From positions 49,297 to 113,296 of the forward strand of contig JAUJOR010000016.1 of NCBI GenBank assembly GCA_030447525.1: a DNA stretch of 64,000 nt. Reading direction: 5' to 3'. A program made the translations under genes and the position numbers. The notes beneath the pieces were generated by a model. That model searched no databases and had not been told where the DNA came from. It saw nothing but the letters and a program-made list of their open reading frames with translations. Within the stretch, counting starts at the first letter, position 1. Every line of letters begins with the position of its first letter. Shown here in pieces: positions 52,963 to 61,089 of the stretch. This DNA comes from Chloroflexota bacterium (GTDB taxonomy: Bacteria; Chloroflexota; UBA11872; UBA12225).

Positions 52963-53967
52963 ATGGCCATTGGCATGGCGCTGTACGGCGTGCAGCATGG
53001 TCACGCCGGGGGCAAGGCGCAGGCGATACAAGACAGCCCGGACGTGGAGCTGAGCGGTGTCTTTGAGCCTGATCCCCCGGCCCGGGCCCGGGCCCAGGGG
53101 CAGCCGGCGTTTGGCGGCGTGCGCTGGTACGGGTCGGCCGAGGAGATGCTCCATGACCCCGGCACGATCGCCGTGGCCATTGAGGGGCTCAACGTCCAAG
53201 GCCTGGGGATGGCCCGCGAAGCCATTGTGGCGGGAAAGCACCTCTGGTACGACAAACCGGCCGGCGACGACTGGCCTGCCTTCCAGGAGCTGGCGGACAT
53301 GGCCCGACGGCGCGGCCTGATCATCCAGATGGGCTACATGTTCCGGTACCAGGACGGCTTCGCGCGCCTGGCGGAGTGGTGTCGCACGGGGGTCCTCGGC
53401 GACATCTTCGCCATCCGCGCCCATATGTCCACCTCCCTCAGCGCGGCCGCCCGTGGAGTCATCGCCACCCACCCCGGTGGCATCCTGTATGACTTAGGAG
53501 GCCACATGCTCGACCAGGTGTTGTGGATGCTCGGAGATGAGCGTCCCTCTCGTGTGACGTCCTTCTTGCGTAACGACGCCACGCCTGGGATACCCCCGTT
53601 CGCCGACAACACCCTGGCGGTGCTTGAGTTTTCCCGCGCCATGGGTATGGTGGACATCGCCGCCATGGAGACCCGTCCCATGGCCCGGCGCTTCGAGGTG
53701 TATGGGAGCGCCGGCAGCGCTATCATGGATCCGATGGAGCCGGCGACGGAGCTGCGGCTCTGTCTCGATGCCCCCAGGGCTGAGTTTGGGGCCGGCCGGC
53801 ACACGGTGCCCCTCACCGGCATGTCCCGCCAGCGCACCTACGAGCTGGAGCTGGCGGCCTTTGTCCCCACCATCCAAGGCCAGCGCCCGCCGGACCGCTC
53901 CATTGACCACGAGCTCCTGGTTCAGGAGACGCTACTGCGCGCCACGGGGCGTATCGCCGGCCATTGA
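52963..53967 (+). CDS. Gfo/Idh/MocA-family oxidoreductase
   Basis: 334 residues from the ATG at 52963, eight bases after GAGGGAG. N-terminal nucleotide-binding fold (MALYGVQHGHAGGK in place of the usual GxGxxG), then VFEPDPPARARA and the conserved GKHLWYDKPAGDD, which carries the EKP-type Lys; substrate-binding half with GYMFRYQDGFARLAEW and DLGGHMLDQVLWMLG, the catalytic-His helix. NAD(P)-dependent oxidation of a sugar or inositol derivative. Overlaps the upstream frame of the sugar isomerase-like gene closely, so they are probably co-transcribed. Confidence 0.85.
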   Translation: MAIGMALYGVQHGHAGGKAQAIQDSPDVELSGVFEPDPPARARAQGQPAFGGVRWYGSAEEMLHDPGTIAVAIEGLNVQGLGMAREAIVAGKHLWYDKPAGDDWPAFQELADMARRRGLIIQMGYMFRYQDGFARLAEWCRTGVLGDIFAIRAHMSTSLSAAARGVIATHPGGILYDLGGHMLDQVLWMLGDERPSRVTSFLRNDATPGIPPFADNTLAVLEFSRAMGMVDIAAMETRPMARRFEVYGSAGSAIMDPMEPATELRLCLDAPRAEFGAGRHTVPLTGMSRQRTYELELAAFVPTIQGQRPPDRSIDHELLVQETLLRATGRIAGH

Positions 53968-54032
53968 CGTCGCCGGGGGCGCCCACCGGCCTCACCGTCC
54001 CCCAACCCAATGGCCCAAAGAGGAGAGAGACT

Positions 54033-54878
54033 ATGAAGCTAAGCGCCATGCTGATCGACGTGCTGGGCAAGCTCCCCTACGAGGAGAACGTCCGCTGGCT
54101 GGCCGACGTCGGCTACCCGGCGGTCGATCCGCCCCTGATGGAGCCGCAGGCGGGCGATATCGCCCGCAAGCACGGCTTGGAGCCGGGCTGCGCCAATGTC
54201 GGGGGCGGCGTCGTGGGATCGGCCGACGCCGGGGACCAGACCAGGATTCGCGACCGAGTGATCGAAGCCATTGCCTGGGCCGCCGGCGAGGGAGTGTCCG
54301 CCCTGATGGTGCCCCATGGCCGGGACACGTCCATCCCCACGACCGAGCAGCTGGAGGGCTTCAAGCGCGTCTACGGCCCAGCCGCGGAGGAAGCCGAGAA
54401 GCGGGGGGTCAACCTGACGGTAGAGAACTGGCCAAACAATGGCAAGAACCTGATGTTTTCTCCCGAGACGTGGCGCGCCGTCTTCGACGCCGTACCATCG
54501 GACCGCTTTGGTCTGTGCTTTGATCCCTCGCATCTCGTCTGGCTGGGGATCGACTACCTGCAGGCGGCGCGCGACTTCGCGCCCCAGATCAAGTACGTCC
54601 ACGGCAAGGACACCGAGATCATCGTCCAGGGGCGCAACGCCTATGGGATCTACGGCCGCCAGTTCAGCACCTCGCCCGGCCCGGGGCGCTGGTGGCGCTA
54701 CCGGCTCCCCGGCTGGGGAGTCGTCGATTGGCCGGCCTTTCTCACCGTGCTGTATGACACCGGCTACGACCACATCATCGCCATTGAGCACGAGGACCCG
54801 GTCTGGCGCGGGAGCGAAGAACGTTTCAAGCGCGGGCTCGTCCTGGCCCATAAGTACCTGAGCCAGTACCTGGTCTAA
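54033..54878 (+). CDS. Sugar phosphate isomerase/epimerase-like protein (xylose-isomerase-like barrel)
   Basis: 281 residues from the ATG after AGGAGAGAGA. AP endonuclease 2/xylose isomerase-like barrel: metal-ligand Glu in VENWPNNG, Asp/His in CFDPSHLVW, YVHGKDTE and a final Glu in AIEHEDPVW are all present. Probably interconverts keto sugars or acts on a dehydrated sugar made by the upstream dehydrogenase. 65-bp spacing supports one operon. Confidence 0.85.
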   Translation: MKLSAMLIDVLGKLPYEENVRWLADVGYPAVDPPLMEPQAGDIARKHGLEPGCANVGGGVVGSADAGDQTRIRDRVIEAIAWAAGEGVSALMVPHGRDTSIPTTEQLEGFKRVYGPAAEEAEKRGVNLTVENWPNNGKNLMFSPETWRAVFDAVPSDRFGLCFDPSHLVWLGIDYLQAARDFAPQIKYVHGKDTEIIVQGRNAYGIYGRQFSTSPGPGRWWRYRLPGWGVVDWPAFLTVLYDTGYDHIIAIEHEDPVWRGSEERFKRGLVLAHKYLSQYLV

Positions 54879-55015
54879 TCCAGCCGGCCCCTCATTGAAC
54901 AACGAGACTGCCCGCTCCTCAACGCCGGCGCGCCCCGCCTCGCGGGGGCTGGGGGCTGTCGGGGATCACGCTCCACCGGGCCTACTGGGCCCACCGGGGA
55001 CAGATCGGCTTGGAC

Positions 55016-55048
55016 TGCGTGGCTGTGCTGCGTGGCTGTGCTGCGTGA
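55016..55048 (+). repeat. Short tandem repeat, 13-bp unit
   Basis: TGCGTGGCTGTGC is repeated twice with a partial third copy, in the spacer before the PAC2 gene. No function evident. Confidence 0.4.
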
Positions 55049-55099
55049 CCGGTTGCCCTCCCGGTACCATTCCAGCGGAAAGGGAGCGGCGCAGAGGCC

Positions 55100-56188
55100 A
55101 TGGCCATAACCTATAGCTTGGTGCCCGAGGAGCTCGGGCTCCGTGATCCGATGCTGGTTGGCGCCTTTATGGGCTGGCCGGACGCTTCCCTGGGCGCAAG
55201 CGGAGCCATCCGCTTCCTCGTCGAGGCCCTGCATGCGGCCCCCCTGGCCACCTGGGAGGGCGACGACTACTACGACTTCGTCGAGCTGCGGCCTGTGTCA
55301 CGCGTCTCTCCGCCCCGCGATCGTGTCCTGGTCTGGCCCCAGGCGGAGTTCTGGGTGGCCCGGGAAGTCCCCGTGCTCGGCGCCGCCGAGGATGCGGCGG
55401 CGCCAGGCCCGCGCACGCGGAGCCTGGTGCTGTTCCTGGCGCCGGAGCCACGCCTGCGCTGGCGGGCCTATGGCCGGGAGCTGGCCACCTTTGCCCGCCA
55501 ATGCGGTGTATCCCAGGCCGTCTTTTTTGGGGCTGCCTACGCCGATGTTCCCCACACGCGGACGCCTATTGTCACCGGATGGGCCACTGAGTCGCGATTG
55601 CGCACTCGTCTAGAGGCGCAAGGGGTACCGTTCTCCGCCTATCAGGGCCCATCGAGCATGCAGTCGGCGGCGATCGAGGCCTGCCGTGACGCCGGGATCG
55701 CCTGCGCCAGCCTGTTCAGTAACGGGCCCAGCTATCTCACGATCCCCAATGCCAATCTCTCCCTGGCCATCCTACGGCGCTTCGGTGCCGTCTTCGATCT
55801 CGACCTCGATCTCAAGACCATGGAGGACGCCGCTGCGGCCCTTGTCCGGCAGGTGAACACGGCCATCGAAGAGCGCTCCGATCAGGAGTTCCGTGAGCAC
55901 CTGCGGCGCCTGGAGACGCAGTTCGACGAGCAGGCCGCGCCCTTCGCTCCCGGCGAGGTGCGCCGCCAGCAACGGCGACAAGAGGAGCAGGCCGAGGCAG
56001 GTCCGCCCTTGAACGTCGACCCGCAGGACGTTGTTCGGGAGCTGGAGGACTTCCTGCGCCGTCGCCAGCAACGCCCGTCCGCGCCGGAGGACGGCCCGGG
56101 GGAGGCCGAGCCGGGCGACCAGGAGGGCGGGCCGGGCAGGGCGGACGACTCCCCGCCGGGGGGCGGCGAGACCGGCCCGCGGGCCTAA
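55100..56188 (+). CDS. PAC2-family protein
   Basis: 362 residues. PAC2 (proteasome assembly chaperone-like) domain to about 245: LVGAFMGWPDASLGASGAI, FFGAAYADVPHTRTPIVTG, and SLFSNGPSYLTIPNANLSLA, the family signature. A helical segment about 255-320 (IEERSDQEFREHLRRLETQF) and a Pro/Gly/Glu-rich tail follow. Bacterial members are of uncertain function and are seen in actinobacterial and Chloroflexota genomes. Start ATG after AGAGG. Confidence 0.85.
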   Translation: MAITYSLVPEELGLRDPMLVGAFMGWPDASLGASGAIRFLVEALHAAPLATWEGDDYYDFVELRPVSRVSPPRDRVLVWPQAEFWVAREVPVLGAAEDAAAPGPRTRSLVLFLAPEPRLRWRAYGRELATFARQCGVSQAVFFGAAYADVPHTRTPIVTGWATESRLRTRLEAQGVPFSAYQGPSSMQSAAIEACRDAGIACASLFSNGPSYLTIPNANLSLAILRRFGAVFDLDLDLKTMEDAAAALVRQVNTAIEERSDQEFREHLRRLETQFDEQAAPFAPGEVRRQQRRQEEQAEAGPPLNVDPQDVVRELEDFLRRRQQRPSAPEDGPGEAEPGDQEGGPGRADDSPPGGGETGPRA

Positions 56189-56362
56189 GCCGGTCGAGGG
56201 CGCTCCTTCGCACATCTGCCATCTGGAGCACCTATGAAGGACTTCCTCGCAGGTGCATAGATGCAGCCACGCGGTGGGCGTTGGATCAGTTGGGGTGACG
56301 ACGCACGACCGCAGAAGCGCGGGCGGCGCCGGATCAGCAGGGGCGAGGGAGGGAGTTGAAGG

Positions 56363-57098
56363 GTGGTACGGCGGTTCCTGGTCATTGGCCATCGTGGTGC
56401 CGCTGGGCACGCCCCGGAGAATACGATCGCCGCCTTTGACCGCGCCCTGGCCATGGGCGTAGACGGCGTGGAGACGGACATCCGGGCAACGCGTGACGGG
56501 GTGCTCGTCCTGCTCCACGATGCTACCGTGGATCGCACCACCAGAGGCAGCGGGGCAGTCGCCGATCTTACCTGGGCGGAGCTGGAGGGGTTGGACGCCG
56601 GCGCCCGCTTTGCCGGCGGCGGTCACCCCTTCGGCGTCCAGCGCATCCCCCGCCTGGACACGTTCCTCGACCGGTATGGCGGGCGGACGTCGTTTCGGCT
56701 GGAGATCAAGGCGCGGGGGGGTGGAGGGTCCTGCCGTCCGCCTGGTACGGGCGCGGCGGCTGATAGAGACGGCGGTCTTTACCTCCTTCCAGCCTGGGGC
56801 GATAACGGCCGTGCGGCTGACGGCGCCGGAGGCTCAGACGGCCTACCTGTCCGGGGCCGGGGCGTTTGACGATTCGGTGATCGAGACGGCAGTCGCCGCC
56901 GGTGCCAACGAGGTTGCCCCGCGGGCGGACCTCGTGGAGCCAGACGTTGTGAAGCGCGCTGAGGCGGCCGGGCTGCGCGTCTGGGCCTGGGGGGTGAAAG
57001 ACAAGGGCAGCCTGCGCCGGGCAGTCGCCGCCGGCATTGGGGGCTGCACCCTTGATTACCCGGAGTGGGCCGCCGACGTCCGGACGGGCGATGGATGA
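56363..57098 (+). pseudogene. Glycerophosphodiester phosphodiesterase, frameshifted
   Basis: Hydrolyses glycerophosphodiesters to glycerol-3-phosphate and an alcohol. The first frame starts at the GTG at 56363 and carries IGHRGAAGHAPENTIAAFDR, VETDI, and LLHDATVDRTTRG, the catalytic His and metal-ligand set, up to FRLEIKARG. The remainder, VRLVRARRLIETAVFTSFQP to the end DYPEWAADV, is in the next frame. The break falls in a run of seven G at 56715-56721; six would restore one 245-residue protein. All catalytic residues are intact, so this may be a sequencing error, a phase-variable run, or a recent mutation. Confidence 0.75.
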
Positions 57099-57322
57099 GC
57101 GTGTAAGCTCGCTCCGGTGGACCGGCCCTGGCGGGCGAGTGTTATCCAGGGACGTGGCCCGGCCCCGGGGCTACACCATCCTAGCGGCGAATACCCGGGT
57201 CGCGAGATCGCCTCTGCGCCGCTTTCAACAATGGGGCGTTAGTCCAGAGTGACAGCGGTGCGCGAGCGCTGGCGTAAGAGCTGAACAAGATATCCCAGGC
57301 GGCTCTTGATGCGGTCGCGGTA

Positions 57323-57640
57323 CTACTGGGGTGCCCGCACCACCCGCCGGCGGAGGCTGCCGCCGGCGGCGAGCTGGCCGGCCAGCTCCGGGGCGTCACT
57401 CTGCTCAACGCGCAGGTGGACGTCACCGTTGGGGTAGGTGACCACGGCCGGCCCGGCCCCGCACAGGCTGAGGCACCCGGTGCGGACGACGGCAACGTGA
57501 GGGCAGCCTCCGGCTTGCACCGCCCGCACCAGGGCGTCGCGCACCTGTGATGACCCGCGAGAGCGGCAGTCGGACGCCTCACAGACGAAGGCCCACTGCT
57601 CAAGCTCGGTCTGGGAGACCGCCGGCGCATCCTTTTCCAT
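57323..57640 (-). CDS. Thioredoxin-like [2Fe-2S] ferredoxin
   Basis: 105 residues. Cluster ligands CEASDCRSRGS near 20-25 and CLSLCGAGPAVV near 55-59, followed by YPNGDVHLRV, match the thioredoxin-like [2Fe-2S] family (as in NuoE/HoxE C-terminal domains and stand-alone ferredoxins). Small electron carrier; no redox partner gene adjoins it. Confidence 0.85.
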   Translation of the reverse strand: MEKDAPAVSQTELEQWAFVCEASDCRSRGSSQVRDALVRAVQAGGCPHVAVVRTGCLSLCGAGPAVVTYPNGDVHLRVEQSDAPELAGQLAAGGSLRRRVVRAPQ

Positions 57641-57764
57641 ACTCAGGCCGTGGTCAGACTCAAGCGCCGTTCAGAATCGCCCCTCGTCCAGACCTCACGC
57701 CAGCAAGAGTGTAGCAGCCCTTCCCTCGTTCACCGTGCCCACGCCCGATGGGCTGGTGCCCTGG

Positions 57765-57773
57765 TGGTACAGT
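57765..57773 (+). promoter_or_regulatory. Extended -10 at a leaderless-type start
   Basis: TGGTACAGT ends seven bases before the ATG at 57781, so the predicted start point coincides with the start codon. No clear -35. Confidence 0.35.
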
Positions 57774-57780
57774 CCCGCCC

Positions 57781-58914
57781 ATGAGCGAGCGCGAGCCCTA
57801 TGACCTCCTGATTACCGGCGGGACGGTGGTCGACCCCATGGCCGGGCGCCACGGCCGGGCCGACGTGGCCATTGCCGGTGGGAAGGTGGCCGCCGTCGGC
57901 GAAGGTCTGAGCGGCCCGGCGCGCCGCACGCTGGACGCCAGCGGCCTGCTGGTGACCCCCGGCCTGATTGACCTCCACGCCCACGTGTATCCTGGGTGCA
58001 CGCCCCTTTCCATCGACCCCGACCCACTGGCGGCTCGCTCCGGCACCACCACCATGGTCGATTGCGGCAGCGTTGGCGCCGCTACGTTCGCCGGCTTTCG
58101 GCGCTTCGTCGTCGAGCCTGCTCGCTGCCGCGTCCTGGCGTTCGTCAATATCTCCGTCATCGGGCTGGTGGCAATGCCTGAATGCGGCTACGGGCGCTTC
58201 GTGGACAGCAACGCCGCCTACGAGTGCGTTGAAGCCAACCGCGACCTCGTCGTGGGGGTCAAGGTGCGGGGGAGCCGCAACGCCCTAGGGGAGGACAACA
58301 CCGCCCAGCCGGTGTGGATGGCCGTCGCCGCCGCCGGTGCCGCCGGCGCCCCGGTGATCATGCACCTGGGCGATCCACCCCCCGCGCTGGAGCAAGGCCT
58401 GGAGATCCTCCGCCCGGGTGACCTGGTGACCCACAGCTATAAGGGGCAGCCGGTGACGCGCCTCGTAGATCACCAGGGGCGAGTCAAGCCCCAGGTGCGG
58501 GCGGCCCGCGAGCGAGGCGTGCTCTTTGACATCGGTCACGGGAGTGGATCGTTTTCCTGGAGGGTGGCTCACCACCTGGCGGAGCAGGGCTTCTGGCCGG
58601 ACACGATCTCCACCGACGTCCATACAAGCAGCATCAAGGCCCCCATCTCCGTGGACATGCCCAACGCCATGACCAAGATGCTGCACCTGGGGATGGATCT
58701 GGAGGCGGTGATTCATGCCAGTACCGGCGCGCCGGCCCGGGCCATTGGCTGGGCCGGCCGCATCGGCTCCCTGCAGCCGGGCATGGCCGGTGACGTCGCC
58801 GTGCTGGCCATGGAGGAAGGGGACTTCCCCCTTACCGACTCCTATCGTCAGGCCGAGCACGCCGGCCGCCGGCTCGTCGCCCGCCACACCATCTGCGCCG
58901 GCCAGCTGCTCTAG
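57781..58914 (+). CDS. Amidohydrolase/deacetylase-type metallohydrolase
   Basis: 377 residues. LITGGTVVDPMAGRHGRADV opens the composite beta-sandwich; metal ligands DLHAHVYPG near 63, carboxylated Lys in VVGVKVRG near 160, IMHLGDPPP near 190, DIGHGSGSFSW near 252, and STDVHTSS near 278. Resembles the dihydroorotase-like deacetylase group often misnamed as such, so the substrate is open. An extended -10 (TGGTACAGT, 57765-57773) ends seven bases before the ATG and there is no ribosome site, which suggests a leaderless mRNA. Confidence 0.82.
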   Translation: MSEREPYDLLITGGTVVDPMAGRHGRADVAIAGGKVAAVGEGLSGPARRTLDASGLLVTPGLIDLHAHVYPGCTPLSIDPDPLAARSGTTTMVDCGSVGAATFAGFRRFVVEPARCRVLAFVNISVIGLVAMPECGYGRFVDSNAAYECVEANRDLVVGVKVRGSRNALGEDNTAQPVWMAVAAAGAAGAPVIMHLGDPPPALEQGLEILRPGDLVTHSYKGQPVTRLVDHQGRVKPQVRAARERGVLFDIGHGSGSFSWRVAHHLAEQGFWPDTISTDVHTSSIKAPISVDMPNAMTKMLHLGMDLEAVIHASTGAPARAIGWAGRIGSLQPGMAGDVAVLAMEEGDFPLTDSYRQAEHAGRRLVARHTICAGQLL

Positions 58915-59085
58915 GCCGCCACGCGCCCGTCCCCGGCCAAAGGTGGCAGTTGACGCTGGCGGTACCTTGCACTCATCCCACGGCTCACATTGGAGAGGAC
59001 TCATTCCACCTGGCCGGTCCAGCCTGACCTACCCAAGGGCAGCCGTTTAACCGCGCACATCCCACACCTCCAAAGGAGACGGAAC

Positions 59086-59715
59086 GTGAAGATCGGGATC
59101 ATCGGGGCGGGAGCAATCGGAGAAACGGCCGCCCGGCTGTTGAGCCGTGCCGGTCATGCGGTGGCCATCAGCAACTCTCGGGGGCCGGCGTCGTTGGCCA
59201 GCGTCGTGGCCGAGATCGGGCCGGGGGCTCAGGCATTGACGGCGGAGGAGGCGGCCGCGTTCGGCGAGGTCGTCCTCCTGGCCGTGCCCTGGCGCCGGCC
59301 GGAGGCGCTCCCCGCGCCGGAGCGCGTCGCCGGAAAGATCGTGATCGATGCCATGAACCCTTATGACGATAACCTGCAGGTCATCGATTTAGGGGAGTCC
59401 TCGTCGAGCGAGGAGACGGCCAAGCGTCTCCCGGGCGCCCGTCTGGTGAAAGCGTTCAATACGCTACGCGCCGAGACCCTACGCAACGGCGGGCAGCTGG
59501 GGGCGGACGACCGCCTGGTGTTGTTTCTCGCCGGTGACGATGCCGAGGCCAAGTCGGTCGTCGCCCGCCTGATTGACGAGATCGGCTTTGTCCCAGTGGA
59601 CACAGGCTCCCTACGGGAGGGGGGGCGGCTGCAGCAGCCGGGCGGGCCACTGTACGGCCGGGAGATGCAGGCGGAGGAAGCCCAGGCGGCGCTGGCGGGA
59701 CTCAAGCCGGCGTAG
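59086..59715 (+). CDS. NADPH-dependent F420 reductase-like protein
   Basis: 209 residues from the GTG with AAAGGAG upstream. KIGIIGAGAIGETAARLLSR is the dinucleotide fold; NSRGPASL binds the NADP phosphate; VVLLAVPWRRPE, DAMNPYD and VKAFNTLRAE follow as in the NpdG/F420-dependent NADP reductase family and its dehydrogenase-like relatives. Probably moves hydride between NADPH and F420 or a related acceptor; F420 synthesis genes are not in the window. Confidence 0.78.
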   Translation: MKIGIIGAGAIGETAARLLSRAGHAVAISNSRGPASLASVVAEIGPGAQALTAEEAAAFGEVVLLAVPWRRPEALPAPERVAGKIVIDAMNPYDDNLQVIDLGESSSSEETAKRLPGARLVKAFNTLRAETLRNGGQLGADDRLVLFLAGDDAEAKSVVARLIDEIGFVPVDTGSLREGGRLQQPGGPLYGREMQAEEAQAALAGLKPA

Positions 59716-59778
59716 AGGATAGGGGACGACGGTGCCGCCGCCGCGCTACTACCAGGGCGGGATCACGGCCGACCGCCG

Positions 59779-61089
59779 TCACCCTCCCGACGGGCTTTCC
59801 GGCCCCACCGAGGTGCCGGCGGCTGTTGAGGCCAGCTCCTCAGACAGCGTCAGCCAGGCGCCCGGGTCGATCGGCAGGCCCCGTAGGCGCACCTCCCAGT
59901 GCAGGTGCGGCCCGGTGGAGAGACCGGTACTCCCCACCAGCCCAACAGGTTGCCCCACCGTTACGTGCTGGCCTGCCTCTACCTCGAAGCGCAGGAGGTG
60001 GGCGTAGAGGGTGTAGACGCCCCGGCCGTGGTCGAGGATGACCGTGTTGCCGCGCTGCGGCAGGCCGGCGCTAAAGACGACCGTGCCGCCGGCGGATGCC
60101 ATCACCGCTGCCCCGGCCGGGGCAGCCAGGTCGTAACCGGCGTGGTAGATGACGTGGCCGTCCGCGTAGTCTCGCCTGTCACCGAAGCCTGTTGTCCGTG
60201 GGGCACCCACCGCCAGGGGCGGCCGGAACGGTCCCAGCCACGAACGGGCGGCCGTGACGGCGCTGGTGAGCGAGACGACTTGAGCCGCTTCGTTGCGAGC
60301 CACCGGGCCGGTGGCGAGTGTGGCCAGGGACCCGGGCACGGCCAGCGCCTGGCGGGGCAGGATTGCCGTCTCTATCACTAGGGGCAGCGTCTGCTCGGCC
60401 CCGTTTCCGGCTAGGTCGCGCCCGGCCAGGCGAACGGCGACCTCACCCGCCCCAGTTTCCACCGGAACGGCGACGACGGAGACTCCCTCTGGGGGACCGG
60501 ACGCGCCGGGCGGGTCGGACAGGGGCGGGAGGGGATCGTCGCCCCACGTGAGCCGTAGATCTCCCGCCTCGTTCGCCCCCCAGCGGAGGAGCACGGGCGC
60601 CCCGGCCCGCACCTGGCCGGAGGAACTCTCCAGGCGCAGCCGGGGGGCCGTATTATCGGTGCTGAAGATCACCTCGCGGCTGGCCCGGTTGCGTCGAAGT
60701 GACCGATCGGCGACCTGCAACGTGAGCGCGTGCCGCCCATCGGTGAGGCTCTCCGTGTCCAGCCGCAGGCGATACAGACGGGCGGGAGGGGTCGGAGCGT
60801 CACCGTCGCGGTGGCCGTCGACTACCTCGGGGAGGGGGACTGGGGCGCCATCCAAGCTCACGGCGACGATGTCCGCCCGCGTGCCCGGCTGAACCGCTGC
60901 GTCCAGTACCATCACGCCCCGCTGGGGTCCCGGCGGGTTTGGCGCCTCGACGCGGGGCGGCTCGGCGTTGAGCAGCCACCACAGGGGCGATCCCTCTGAC
61001 AGGTGGTACAGGCCGGCGGCCGTCGGGGTGGCGAGGAGAGCCAAGGCCAGGAGGGCGAGGCGGAGGACACCCGGCCGGAAGCTGGTCAC
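59779..61089 (-). CDS. M23-family peptidase (LytM-type)
   Basis: 436 residues from a GTG at 61089 that overlaps the infC stop by four bases (GTGA). Signal or anchor helix about 9-28, then two Ig-like strand-rich regions to about 280, and a C-terminal LytM domain: YHAGYDLAAPAGAAVMASAG (zinc ligands His and Asp), YTLYAHL, and GLSTGPHLHWEVRLRG (HxH). Peptidoglycan hydrolase or envelope-remodelling factor at the cell surface. The overlap means that the gene is translationally coupled to infC. Confidence 0.85.
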   Translation of the reverse strand: MTSFRPGVLRLALLALALLATPTAAGLYHLSEGSPLWWLLNAEPPRVEAPNPPGPQRGVMVLDAAVQPGTRADIVAVSLDGAPVPLPEVVDGHRDGDAPTPPARLYRLRLDTESLTDGRHALTLQVADRSLRRNRASREVIFSTDNTAPRLRLESSSGQVRAGAPVLLRWGANEAGDLRLTWGDDPLPPLSDPPGASGPPEGVSVVAVPVETGAGEVAVRLAGRDLAGNGAEQTLPLVIETAILPRQALAVPGSLATLATGPVARNEAAQVVSLTSAVTAARSWLGPFRPPLAVGAPRTTGFGDRRDYADGHVIYHAGYDLAAPAGAAVMASAGGTVVFSAGLPQRGNTVILDHGRGVYTLYAHLLRFEVEAGQHVTVGQPVGLVGSTGLSTGPHLHWEVRLRGLPIDPGAWLTLSEELASTAAGTSVGPESPSGG

